A stretch of DNA of 64,000 bases from an uncultured Thiothrix sp. (GTDB lineage Bacteria > Pseudomonadota > Gammaproteobacteria > Thiotrichales > Thiotrichaceae). The stretch covers positions 1 to 64,000 of the forward strand of contig NZ_CALMZC010000041.1 in the NCBI RefSeq assembly GCF_937873765.1, written 5' to 3'. Under the pieces are notes generated by a model. That model made no database searches, had not been told where the DNA came from, and saw only the letters and a program-made list of their open reading frames with translations. This document shows positions 36,415-47,414 of this stretch, piece by piece. The first letter of the stretch is position 1. Each line of letters begins with the position of its first letter. The translations under genes were made by a program, and so were the position numbers.

Positions 36415-39400
36415 TTACTGCCCTGAAACGTGGATATAACTCTGTCCGCCCGACAAACGCAGCACCTGAATCTGTACGGCAATTCGCTCGGTCATTTCCT
36501 GCACATGCGAAATCACTCCTACTTTGCGGCCTTGGGCTTGGAGCTGATCTAAAGCATCCATCGCTATACGCAGCGAATCAGCATCTAAACTGCCAAAGCC
36601 TTCATCAATAAACAGCGATTCTACTTTTACCCGTTGTGAAGACAGGGAGGCTAAACCTAAAGCCAGCGCTAAAGACACTAAGAACGACTCACCACCCGAT
36701 AAAGAATGCACCGAACGAATCTCACCACCCATATCCTGATCTAAGACCAAGAGCGCTAAACTTTCTCGTACCCGCCGCAAGGTATAACGGCGTGATAAAT
36801 CCGCTAGGTGTTGATTGGCATAGCTCAGTAAAAGATCAAGGCTGTATTGCTGAGCAAAATTCCGAAACTTTTTCCCGTCGGCTGAACCGATTAACTCGTT
36901 TAACTGCCCCCAAACACGAGCTTGATCACTTAAACGCTCTACTTCAGCTTGCAAATGTGCGGCTTGCTCCCGGCGCTGCAGATCCTCACGCAGCACTAAC
37001 ATATGCTCTTGCCAAACTTGTTGAGCAGTTTGCAGGTTTAACTCATTCGTAGCCTGTGCGGCTTCAACGGCTGCTAAAGACTCAATCCTAGGTCGTAACT
37101 GCTGATGCTGCGCAACTTGGGCTTGACGCTCATGTAAAACGGCTTGAGTTTGACTCACTGCTGTTGCTAAAGCTTGCAAAGCTTGTTGCTCTTGCTGACG
37201 CCAAGCGGAGGTATAGCTTAATAAAGACTTGAGTTCTGCTAAATCTAAGACAAAACCTTCCGCTTGAAAGACTGCAAGCTGAGCTACCAAGGCTTGTTGA
37301 GCTTCCGCTTGCTGAGTCTCCTGCAGTTTTAAACTTGCCTGTAATTGCACCAAACTTTCTGCTACCCGAATCTGTTGATGGGTCGCCTGTGCAAGTTGTT
37401 GTTGAGCCGCTTGTTCTTGTTGAGTTAACTGCGTTAATGCATTTTGCCAACACCGTTCTACGGTGCTAACCGCTTCTCCCGCTAATAAAGTCTGGCGTTG
37501 CCTTTGTTGCCTTTGCCATTGCTCTTGCAAGGCTTGAGTTTGTGCTTGCAAGCGCTCCCAAGTGTCCTGAGCTTGTTGAACTTCAAACTTAACTTGAGTT
37601 TGGGTCGCTGCTAACTCTAATTGTTGCTGGGTTAACACTTGTTGCTGTTGCTGCTGACTTTGCCACTCTGTTACTTGCTGTTGGCAGTTCTCGATAAAAA
37701 CCTCAGGCGCTTGTTGCCAAACACTATACCAACTTGGCTCGATAAAGGCTTGATTGAGCTGCAACACCCCTGCCTTGAACTGAGCACTGAGTTCAAGCTC
37801 GGTAGTTTGTAAATACTGCTGCTGTGCTTGTAACTGCTGGAGTTTGGTTTCGGTGTCTTTAACAGACTGTTGAGCAATTAAACTCTGCTGTTGTGCTTGT
37901 GTGAATGCTTGTTGTGCTTGATCACGTTGTTGATAACGCTGGCGAGCAAGCTGTTCTTGGGCATTAATCTGCGTCACAGCTTGCTGTTTTTGTTTGAGTT
38001 GCTGTTCTAAAGCTTGCTCAACAGCTTGCTCGATGCTCAGTGAGGCATAGGTTTGCCATTGCTGCTCTCTCTGAGTTAGGTCTTGTTGAGCCTCTACTAA
38101 ACTTCGCTTTAAAGCGTCTTCTTGCTGTTGCACGTGAGCCAAGCGTGTTTGCTCGGTCGCTACTTGAGACTCCAGTTTTTTTAAGCGTTGGCGTTGTTGT
38201 AGATAATCTTGTTGTAAACTCGTTAGCACTTGATCTAAAGCCGGCTGCTGTTGTGCATAAGGGTGCGCCGTCGCACCACACACGGGGCAGGCATCGCCCT
38301 CTGCTAATTGTGAGCGCCAATGCATGGCCTGATCCACACAGGCGGCTGAAGCCAACTGCCAAGCATGTTCAGCACGTTCACAATCACGCTCTACGAAGGG
38401 TAACTGCGTTTTGAATGTGTGCAGCGTCCGTTCAATTTGCTGTTGTTCAAATTGTGTTTGTTGAAACTCCGTTTGTAGCTTAGCACAGTATTGCTGAGCA
38501 CTTTGGTAGGCTTGCCAAGTCTGTTGAGCAGCTTGTAGTTGTATCCGTGCTTGCTCAAGGCTATAACGCTGGGTGGCGAGCTGTTCGAGATCGTATTCAG
38601 CCGCTTGTTGTTTGAACTCCCGATACGCCTGTTCTGTTTGAACTAAAACAACTTGAGACTGCTGAAACTCTTGTTGAGCGTGTTCTAGTTTTATTTGAGT
38701 ATCTGCCCACTGCCCTTGAATAGTCTGCAACTCCCCCTCAACAAGTTGTTGTTTATCTAGGCTTTGTTGTGCCTGCTGTAATAAATTTTTCCAGTGTGTC
38801 CATTGTTCTGCCAGCACTTGAAACCTTTGATGAGTGTTAAGCCATGCTTGGGTATCCGCTTGTTGTTTTGCTAAATCCTCTACCCTAACCTGCTGCTGAA
38901 CTTGGCTTGCTTGCAAAGTCGCTAAGTGTTGAGCGGCGGCTTGCTGCTCAGCCAAAGCCTTTGAATAGCGTGGCTCTAAGGCTTGAATTAAGGTATCGAG
39001 TTCTCGTGCTTGCAGGAGGCTAACCTGTAAATTTTGATAAGCGGCTTGCTGCTGTTGAAGCTCTACTTGCATGCGGTGGGCTTGTTCTTGAGCCGCGTGC
39101 TGTCGTTGCTCTGTTTGCTCAGACTCCGTTTGGCATTTCAGTAACTTAGCCTGATGGGTTTGCAAGGCCTGCTCAAGACGATCTAAATGCTCCACCACAC
39201 CACGCACCGTTTGCACTGTCTCGATCTGAGCAACGAGCAAACGCCGCTCTGTTGCGGCTTGCTCTTGTTCCTGAGCGGTTAGCGCTAAAGCTGCAGCGGT
39301 TTGACAAGCCTGAGCTAAATTTTCTGCCTGTTGATACCAGTGTAATTGTTGCTCTAACTGACTCCGTTCTAGCTCTAAACTTTGTACTTGTAATTCGGCT

Positions 39401-40134
39401 TGTTGACTGGCTAATTCTGTTTGTTGACGCTCTGCGCTACTGAGAATTTTTAAAGCCACTAAGCGTTCACGCAAACCGTCAAAATGCTGCTCCGCAAGCT
39501 TAGCGCGTTGATAAGCGCGCCGTGATAAATCAGCAAACAAATCAGTTCCCGTTAAAGTCTGTAGCAGCTCTGCACGTTTATCATCGGAGGCTTTTAAAAA
39601 CGCGGAAAACTCATTTTGTGCTAATAACACCGCCCGCGTGAATTGCTCGAAACTTAAACCAATCCGCTCAGCAATGGCTGCTAAAACTTCTGTTTTCCGT
39701 GCGCCACCAATCGGTTGCTCCGTATCGAGTCGCATGAGGGACATTTCGGAATTTTGTAAGCGCCCTTCCGCTTTAATTCGCGCCCGCCGTACACTCCAAT
39801 GCGCACGATAAGTAAGGCCATCATTGCCCCTAAAATCAACTTCTGCAAAACCTTCTGCAGCTCCACGCCGCAAAATAGTACGTGTATCACGGGGGGCTAT
39901 GGTTTCACCAGACACGTCCGGTAAGTTTTGCCCGCGATAACCTTCACGCGGTAAGCGCGGCATATCGTCATATAAGGCTAAGCATAAAGCATCCAGTAAA
40001 GTACTTTTACCCGCCCCGGTAGGCCCGGTAATAGCAAAAATCCCTGTACTGGCAAGCGGTTCTTGGGTGAAGTCGACTACAAATAACTTGGCGAGAGACG
40101 CTAAATTTTTGCCGCGAATCGCTAAGATTTTCAT
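36415..40134 (-). CDS. sbcC: Exonuclease SbcC (Rad50-like ATPase)
   Basis: A 1239-residue SMC-like protein. Walker A is GPTGAGKSTL near residue 38; a long, unusually glutamine-rich coiled coil spans roughly 200-1000; the zinc hook CPVCG lies near residue 610; the signature LSGGESFLVSLALALGLA and Walker B LFIDEGFGSLD are near the C-terminus. With SbcD it opens hairpins and cuts DNA palindromes and protein-blocked ends. Start ATG 40134 overlaps the sbcD stop by 4 bases, so both are coupled. Long relative to E. coli SbcC (1048) because of the coil length. Confidence 0.95.
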   Translation of the reverse strand: MKILAIRGKNLASLAKLFVVDFTQEPLASTGIFAITGPTGAGKSTLLDALCLALYDDMPRLPREGYRGQNLPDVSGETIAPRDTRTILRRGAAEGFAEVDFRGNDGLTYRAHWSVRRARIKAEGRLQNSEMSLMRLDTEQPIGGARKTEVLAAIAERIGLSFEQFTRAVLLAQNEFSAFLKASDDKRAELLQTLTGTDLFADLSRRAYQRAKLAEQHFDGLRERLVALKILSSAERQQTELASQQAELQVQSLELERSQLEQQLHWYQQAENLAQACQTAAALALTAQEQEQAATERRLLVAQIETVQTVRGVVEHLDRLEQALQTHQAKLLKCQTESEQTEQRQHAAQEQAHRMQVELQQQQAAYQNLQVSLLQARELDTLIQALEPRYSKALAEQQAAAQHLATLQASQVQQQVRVEDLAKQQADTQAWLNTHQRFQVLAEQWTHWKNLLQQAQQSLDKQQLVEGELQTIQGQWADTQIKLEHAQQEFQQSQVVLVQTEQAYREFKQQAAEYDLEQLATQRYSLEQARIQLQAAQQTWQAYQSAQQYCAKLQTEFQQTQFEQQQIERTLHTFKTQLPFVERDCERAEHAWQLASAACVDQAMHWRSQLAEGDACPVCGATAHPYAQQQPALDQVLTSLQQDYLQQRQRLKKLESQVATEQTRLAHVQQQEDALKRSLVEAQQDLTQREQQWQTYASLSIEQAVEQALEQQLKQKQQAVTQINAQEQLARQRYQQRDQAQQAFTQAQQQSLIAQQSVKDTETKLQQLQAQQQYLQTTELELSAQFKAGVLQLNQAFIEPSWYSVWQQAPEVFIENCQQQVTEWQSQQQQQQVLTQQQLELAATQTQVKFEVQQAQDTWERLQAQTQALQEQWQRQQRQRQTLLAGEAVSTVERCWQNALTQLTQQEQAAQQQLAQATHQQIRVAESLVQLQASLKLQETQQAEAQQALVAQLAVFQAEGFVLDLAELKSLLSYTSAWRQQEQQALQALATAVSQTQAVLHERQAQVAQHQQLRPRIESLAAVEAAQATNELNLQTAQQVWQEHMLVLREDLQRREQAAHLQAEVERLSDQARVWGQLNELIGSADGKKFRNFAQQYSLDLLLSYANQHLADLSRRYTLRRVRESLALLVLDQDMGGEIRSVHSLSGGESFLVSLALALGLASLSSQRVKVESLFIDEGFGSLDADSLRIAMDALDQLQAQGRKVGVISHVQEMTERIAVQIQVLRLSGGQSYIHVSGQ

Positions 40135-41369
40135 AAAGCGGTCTCAAGCTGGGTTTCATGCAGAATTTCTTGAAAAGCTTGTACCAATTCAGTCGGTAAT
40201 TCGCTGGGATAGCGCTGCCGATAGACTTCTTCGAGTAAATTTAAGGGGTCTAACTGTTGTAACTCATCTAAAGACAAGGGAGCTAATTCAGTGCTTTCCG
40301 CCTCAGTACGCAGGTAACTGGTTTCAATTTTTGCTAAGCGTACCGGCTTATTTTGCAAAGCCGTTTCAATGCGCGCCCGCAAGCCCGGTTCAGGGGTCGC
40401 CAACTGCACACGCACTTCTAAGTAAGCTTGTTGCTGCTCAGGCAAATGAGGTAAATCTAAAGCTTCGAGCGCTGCTAATACCTCTGACAAAGGCGCTGGT
40501 TTAGCAGGAATCCTTAATAAATCAACAAAGCGGGGCATCCGAATCGGCTGCACTGACTGTAGCTTAGCACCTACCAAATCCACACACAGCACTTGATGCG
40601 GATAATGCGCTTCAGCGAAAGACATCGGCAATGGACTGCCAGAATAGCGGATCCCGTCTGCGCCTCCAACGGTTTGCGCTAAATGCAAATGGCCTAAGGC
40701 GAGATAATTCAAGTCTTTACTGAATACACTCGCGGGTAGTGCTTCACTATTCCCGACAATAATGCGCCGCTCTGAATCCACCGAGGCCGCTCCACCTTGT
40801 AAATAACAATGCCCCAAAGCAATGATCGCTTGCTCAGGCCGAGCTTTAGCTTGGGCAATAGTTAAGGCTTGTTGATAGAGCTGTTGAACTCCCGCAAGAA
40901 AGGCATCCTGTGCGCCCTCGACTTTGGGTAAATCGGCAGGACGCAAGAAGGGTATCGCTAAACACCAAGCGGCAATCTCCCCTGCTTTATTTTTTAAAGG
41001 TACAACCAACGAATCCAAATCATGGCTACCATACCGCCAAACCTGACCACTGACCACGGCATCTAAAAGCTGTAAAAACGGCCTAGGGGCTTCTAAACGG
41101 GTAGGTGAGTCATGATTACCGGCAATCAACACGGTATTCAAATGGGGCACACGCGCCCGCGCTGCTGTTAAAAAGCGATAAAGCTGTTGTTGAGCTAAAG
41201 CCGATGGATTGGCGGTATCAAACACATCGCCCGCAATCAGTAAAGCATCGGCTTGCTGCTCAACTAAAACATCCAGTAAATGATCTAAAAAACACTGTTG
41301 TTCATAACTACGCTCAAAGCCGTGCAAAGTTTGTCCAAGATGCCAATCGGCGGTGTGAATTAAACGCAT
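40131..41369 (-). CDS. sbcD: Exonuclease SbcD (Mre11-like nuclease)
   Basis: A 412-residue metallophosphoesterase nuclease. The active-site blocks are all seen: DWHLG near residue 8, IAGDVFDTANP near 47, IAGNHDSPTR near 83, and GHCYLQGG / LGHLHLAQ near 190-230. It supplies the Mn-dependent nuclease of the SbcCD complex. ATG 41369 opens the sbcDC transcript. Confidence 0.95.
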   Translation of the reverse strand: MRLIHTADWHLGQTLHGFERSYEQQCFLDHLLDVLVEQQADALLIAGDVFDTANPSALAQQQLYRFLTAARARVPHLNTVLIAGNHDSPTRLEAPRPFLQLLDAVVSGQVWRYGSHDLDSLVVPLKNKAGEIAAWCLAIPFLRPADLPKVEGAQDAFLAGVQQLYQQALTIAQAKARPEQAIIALGHCYLQGGAASVDSERRIIVGNSEALPASVFSKDLNYLALGHLHLAQTVGGADGIRYSGSPLPMSFAEAHYPHQVLCVDLVGAKLQSVQPIRMPRFVDLLRIPAKPAPLSEVLAALEALDLPHLPEQQQAYLEVRVQLATPEPGLRARIETALQNKPVRLAKIETSYLRTEAESTELAPLSLDELQQLDPLNLLEEVYRQRYPSELPTELVQAFQEILHETQLETAL

Positions 41370-41437
41370 GAGCTAGTGAAGGTTAGGAAAGGGACTGTCC
41401 AATATACCAAAGCTAGCACGCTAGAACGTAGGTTTTT

Positions 41438-41557
41438 ATGGCATTTAGTTCACTTTATGCAGCCGCTGCCCTTACTAGTTTATTGATTTTTCTTTTATTT
41501 CCAACTATTTGTATCGAGCTTACTACCTTTCGTCATTGGAAAATGAGTAAAAAATAA
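41438..41557 (+). CDS. Possible 39-residue single-TM microprotein
   Basis: A short open frame with TAGG 5 bases before the ATG encodes a hydrophobic segment of about 18 residues (ALTSLLIFLLFPTICIEL) flanked by a basic C-terminal tail (RHWKMSKK), typical for a single-span membrane microprotein. It lies in the gap between sbcD and the KAP gene, close to the start of the low-GC island. Short hydrophobic frames can occur by chance, so support is weak. Confidence 0.3.
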   Translation: MAFSSLYAAAALTSLLIFLLFPTICIELTTFRHWKMSKK

Positions 41558-41652
41558 TTCAGTAATAAACTGACGATAAAACTATCAGTTTTTCGCAGCC
41601 GTTAAAAAAATTGCGTTTATATTAACTCACTAGAATAAGGCAATCAGCAAAA

Positions 41653-43368
41653 ATGAATGGTATTAATGATGAACCTCTCGATCATCTATCCTGCGATGAA
41701 GATACCTTAGGCATTAATAAATATGCGACCACTTTATCTAATTTCATAGAGCTAACTAATACCCCAATGAGCATTGGTATTCAAGGTGAATGGGGTACTG
41801 GTAAAACTTCATTATTGAAATCAATATGGAAAAACTTAGGAAGCAATAATAAAAATCTTATGATATGGATAAATGCTTGGGAGCATTCACTACTCACTTT
41901 ACCTGAAGAGGCTTTGATAAAAACCATCATTGAAATAGCTAATGAAATTCAAGCTAAAGATACTAACCGTACTAACTCTGATAAAGTCATAGATATCACT
42001 AAAAATTTATTGAAAAAAGCGGTATCTATTGGTGCGAACCTCTCGTTGAACTCAATGGGGATGGGTACAGGGGCGGCTGAAGCAGTTGAAACCTTGTTAA
42101 ACAAAAAAGAAAGCTCTATTAGTGAACTAAAAAGTTCTTTGCAAAATTCAATTAGTGATATTTGCGCTAGCGATATATCACCTTATCAAAGAGTCATTAT
42201 TTTTGTTGATGATCTTGATAGACTAGACCCTGTTTATGCTGTTCAAGTACTTGAGTTAATTAAAAATATCTTTGGAATAAAGCATTGCATTTTTCTTCTT
42301 GCTATTGACTATCAAGTAGTAGCTAAAGGTTTGAAGCATAAATTCGGAGAAATGAATAGTACAAATGAATGGGAGTTTCGTGCGTTCTTTGACAAGTTGA
42401 TACAACTACCTTTTATGATGCCATTGAGTGAGTATAATATTGGCTATTATATTAAATCTCTACTAATAAAAATTAACTACATTTCAGATTCAGATGCCTA
42501 TATCAATGATTACGACAAAATAACTCTTTATACAATTGGTAATAATCCTCGTGCTATAAAGAGACTAGCTAATTCTTTACTACTGATTGAAATGATGAGT
42601 AAAAACTTAATAGAGGATAGTCATGATAGATTATTGATGTTTGCGATGGTCTGTCTGCAAATTACATACCCTAGTTTTTACCAAGTATTACTAATAGAGC
42701 CTGACTTTACTGCACTAGATGACAACATAAGCTTTAGCTTTACTAAAGGACAAGAAAAAGCCGATCCTCTCTTTGAAGCCTCCTATCAAAGAGCCTGTGA
42801 CCATTCTTTATTCGCGAATGATTGGGAGCGATCTTTATACAGACTAGCTTATATTACAGCTTATACCAGAAATCGTGTTTTTGATATTTCAAGATTTTTT
42901 AATGTAATTTTAGATTACCTGTATAAAAATGATTTAGAAATCAGTAGCACGATCAGTCAACTCCTTAATCGAGCTTCTATTACTAGTATCAAATCAACAG
43001 GAGAAAATGAACAGTCATCTGGCAGTGAAAAGAGGAGAGTCCGTTTAGATGGATGGAGTTCATATCTATCTGCACAAAAAGAACGAGGGATTCCAACTGA
43101 AGTTATTGAAATAATAGAATCTATTCATAACGAAACCAAACTACTTTTTAAAGAAGGAAGTATTTATATTAACTATACACCCACCGTTATGTCATTCAAT
43201 GCCAATATTCGAAAAAAGAAAAAATGTTTTCTTTATTTAATTCCTCACAAAAAGAAAGTAGAGCTTCACTGTGGTGCTGAAAGGCTTTTTATAACACCTG
43301 ATTCTACTTTTGAAAAAAGCACACTTAATCAAATAAAAAATGCCTTTATTAACTTAACTAATCAATAG
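41653..43368 (+). CDS. KAP family P-loop NTPase
   Basis: A 571-residue protein, AT-rich compared with neighbours. Walker A GEWGTGKTS at residues 45-53, Walker B FVDDLDRLDP near 184-193, and the arginine-bearing GNNPRAIKRLANSL near 300 identify a KAP-type P-loop NTPase. Further KAP features are TPMSIGIQGEWG, IWINAWEHS near 75 and FLLAIDYQVVAKGL. I see no clear membrane span. The C-terminal third (about 430-571) is not recognisable and ends in basic strands. KAP NTPases are common in phage defence and membrane-linked toxin contexts. It forms a pair with the acidic gene 9 bases downstream. Confidence 0.82.
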   Translation: MNGINDEPLDHLSCDEDTLGINKYATTLSNFIELTNTPMSIGIQGEWGTGKTSLLKSIWKNLGSNNKNLMIWINAWEHSLLTLPEEALIKTIIEIANEIQAKDTNRTNSDKVIDITKNLLKKAVSIGANLSLNSMGMGTGAAEAVETLLNKKESSISELKSSLQNSISDICASDISPYQRVIIFVDDLDRLDPVYAVQVLELIKNIFGIKHCIFLLAIDYQVVAKGLKHKFGEMNSTNEWEFRAFFDKLIQLPFMMPLSEYNIGYYIKSLLIKINYISDSDAYINDYDKITLYTIGNNPRAIKRLANSLLLIEMMSKNLIEDSHDRLLMFAMVCLQITYPSFYQVLLIEPDFTALDDNISFSFTKGQEKADPLFEASYQRACDHSLFANDWERSLYRLAYITAYTRNRVFDISRFFNVILDYLYKNDLEISSTISQLLNRASITSIKSTGENEQSSGSEKRRVRLDGWSSYLSAQKERGIPTEVIEIIESIHNETKLLFKEGSIYINYTPTVMSFNANIRKKKKCFLYLIPHKKKVELHCGAERLFITPDSTFEKSTLNQIKNAFINLTNQ

Positions 43369-43376
43369 ACTTAAAC

Positions 43377-44147
43377 ATGAAAAAAATAATTAGACTAACT
43401 ATTATTGGAACGGGTGCAGAACTTGGAGCTGGAGTTATCGACGATCCTGAATTAAATAGGACTATCATACGACAAATAGAAAACGACTTTTTACAAAGCT
43501 CCATGTATTTAGAAGATGGAACAGACTTTTGCCTATCTAACTATACAGATATATTAACTATCTATGGTCCAAGTACCTCAGGGGCTACCGTTCTTTTAGA
43601 GCAAACCACTGATATTGATAAAGAAGAATATGATAGGGATTATGAAGAACTTTTTTCATCCGCCATAGATGAAACTGAAATAAATGAATTTATAAGTTCA
43701 TACCCAGGTTTAGAAAAATTTGATTTATCCATCTATTCAAAAGATAGTCTATTGTTTTTTAACCAAAAAATAGAAAAGCGGATTCACTATCCAGTACTAT
43801 TTGAGCTTAGTGAGCATGAGGAGTTAGATTTAAGTAATGTTTATATTGGCTCTATGGATGTTGATATGATTGCTCCAGGTGGAATTATTGAAGATTTTCT
43901 TTACATTCCAAAAGATAAAGCTATGGAGTATATGAAAGAATATCTAAAGGAACAGTATGATCAGGAATTGAGCTTTGGAGAAATATTAACCGATATTTAT
44001 TACGATGCTCCCGAGCTAAAAGCAAAAATTCGCGCACATCATTTGATACCTAATGAGGATACTGAAGGAAAGGGCTACTATGAAAATGACTATATTAGAG
44101 TAATGGATTTAGATAATAATATTTTATTTGAAAATGAGAATTATTAA
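43377..44147 (+). CDS. Acidic hypothetical protein paired with the KAP NTPase
   Basis: A 256-residue acidic, soluble protein with no signal peptide or span; the base composition matches the KAP gene. It starts MKKIIRLTIIGTGAELGAGVIDD, a strand-rich opening, and has a Glu/Asp-rich middle (DKEEYDRDYEELF) and ILFENENY at the end. I do not recognise a family. The 9-base gap to the KAP stop shows a bicistronic unit, so it is a candidate effector, sensor or inhibitor partner of the NTPase. Confidence 0.72.
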   Translation: MKKIIRLTIIGTGAELGAGVIDDPELNRTIIRQIENDFLQSSMYLEDGTDFCLSNYTDILTIYGPSTSGATVLLEQTTDIDKEEYDRDYEELFSSAIDETEINEFISSYPGLEKFDLSIYSKDSLLFFNQKIEKRIHYPVLFELSEHEELDLSNVYIGSMDVDMIAPGGIIEDFLYIPKDKAMEYMKEYLKEQYDQELSFGEILTDIYYDAPELKAKIRAHHLIPNEDTEGKGYYENDYIRVMDLDNNILFENENY

Positions 44148-44298
44148 AAAATAATCACGTATTTAACTCATTACAAGCAACAGCTTACGTCTATACCTCT
44201 ATATCCTGCGGGGCTACTTTTAAACAGCTAGCCTCGGCCTCTACTAACAGCGCTTAATACAGCGGCGCAACCAGAGATCCATCTGGCTTAGTGTTAAC

Positions 44299-44796
44299 TC
44301 AGTCCTCACAAGCTCCACCTCCAACATAAAGTACCTTCACCGTCACTGTTTCCGGCTGTTTAATGACTTTGACTAACCTAGCCCTATCATTGGTTTCAGT
44401 TTGCTCTTTATCCACCACATAATTCGTTACTTCCAATGTGGCCTTCCCTCTAAGCTCACAGGCTTTGAGCTTAGCAAATTCGGTCAATCCTAATTGCTCA
44501 ATGGATTGCTTTGTATCTTTAAAACAAAACCAAGGAGATCGAGTATCGTCCTGATCGCGGGGAATGAGCTTGGCATCTTTTTCAGCGACCGTAAAACACA
44601 GTTGGTCACCAACCACTTCACGCTCGCCTTCCACGATGGGATACCAAAACTCGCCTTCTAAGACAACAGAGCCGGAATAATACACGAGCGAGCCTTCTTG
44701 TTTTTGCTTTATAAAACCAACCGTTTCATTAGCTGCCCAACTAGAGTTTGAACTTGCAGCTAACCAACCCATTAATAAATATAAGTTTAACTTCAT
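44299..44796 (-). CDS. Exported hypothetical protein
   Basis: A 165-residue protein with a signal peptide (MKLNLYLLMGWLAASSNSSWAA, then NETV). The mature part is beta-rich, with SLVYYSGSVVLEGEFWYPIVEGEREVVGDQLCF and four cysteines that may pair (LCF, WFCF, ACEL, GACED). Location just before ligA, on the same strand (29-base gap to its end), is probably fortuitous. Function unknown. Confidence 0.62.
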   Translation of the reverse strand: MKLNLYLLMGWLAASSNSSWAANETVGFIKQKQEGSLVYYSGSVVLEGEFWYPIVEGEREVVGDQLCFTVAEKDAKLIPRDQDDTRSPWFCFKDTKQSIEQLGLTEFAKLKACELRGKATLEVTNYVVDKEQTETNDRARLVKVIKQPETVTVKVLYVGGGACED

Positions 44797-44825
44797 GGTG
44801 ACTTTTTCTCTTTTTAATTAATTGA

Positions 44826-46835
<2,010 letters not shown>

Positions 46836-47414
46836 TTATTCCAAGAAGAAACGGTAATTGAAATCATCAATTGAATCTTCTTCGGGTTTATAGTTGAACC
46901 GCTTTAACTCGCGTATTCGGAATAGCTTACGGGTTTCTTTATTTAATTGATAGAGTTTTAAAGTTTTTTCTGCACGTTTCTGATCGACTTCACTAGCTGC
47001 TGGATTTGGCTCAACTTCCCCCGTTTTATAATTATTAACAAAATAGCGAGTAAATGAATAATCAAGCTCATCTGGCTTTAAGAGCAACTCATCAAAACTA
47101 TCCCCCTTTCCTTGGCAGACATCACAACAAATGAAAAGATTACTCCAAGTATAAGCCAAATCAGGAAATAGACTTTTAGGTCGAAAGTGTTCTACCGTTT
47201 CTCGACTTTCAGAACCAACCGAACCATCACAGAATGAGCATCGGCCTTGGGTCATCGTGGATAAAACCTGACGTAACCCCTGATAACAGGCTTTACTACG
47301 CCAACTGAAGGAAAATGAAGGATTTTCTTGCCGAGCCAAGACAAAATCTTGTGTCCACACCCAACAATTTTCAACTAAACAAGCAGGTGGTTCTAAACGA
47401 TTTAATTTACGCAA
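46836..47414 (-). CDS. ptuB: Septu-type HNH nuclease PtuB
   Basis: A 192-residue HNH endonuclease of the TIGR02646 / PtuB type. The motif set is CSFCDGSV near residue 60, VEHFRPKSLFP with the HNH histidine near 75, WSNLFICCDVCQGKGDSFDE near 90-105, and RAEKTLKLYQLN near 150. PtuB cuts phage or host DNA when released from or activated by PtuA in the Septu defence system. TTG 47414 is chosen: GGAG sits 7 bases upstream, inside the end of ptuA, with an 8-base overlap. No retron reverse transcriptase is nearby. Confidence 0.85.
   Translation of the reverse strand: MRKLNRLEPPACLVENCWVWTQDFVLARQENPSFSFSWRSKACYQGLRQVLSTMTQGRCSFCDGSVGSESRETVEHFRPKSLFPDLAYTWSNLFICCDVCQGKGDSFDELLLKPDELDYSFTRYFVNNYKTGEVEPNPAASEVDQKRAEKTLKLYQLNKETRKLFRIRELKRFNYKPEEDSIDDFNYRFFLE

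Noticed and set aside
38040..38414. Rightward 124-residue frame opposite sbcC
   Set aside because: Antisense to the zinc-hook region of sbcC, no ribosome site and no conserved motif.
36415..40134. Large rightward open frames inside sbcC
   Set aside because: They are shadows of the sbcC coil on the other strand, with Leu/Ala-rich composition and no ribosome site.
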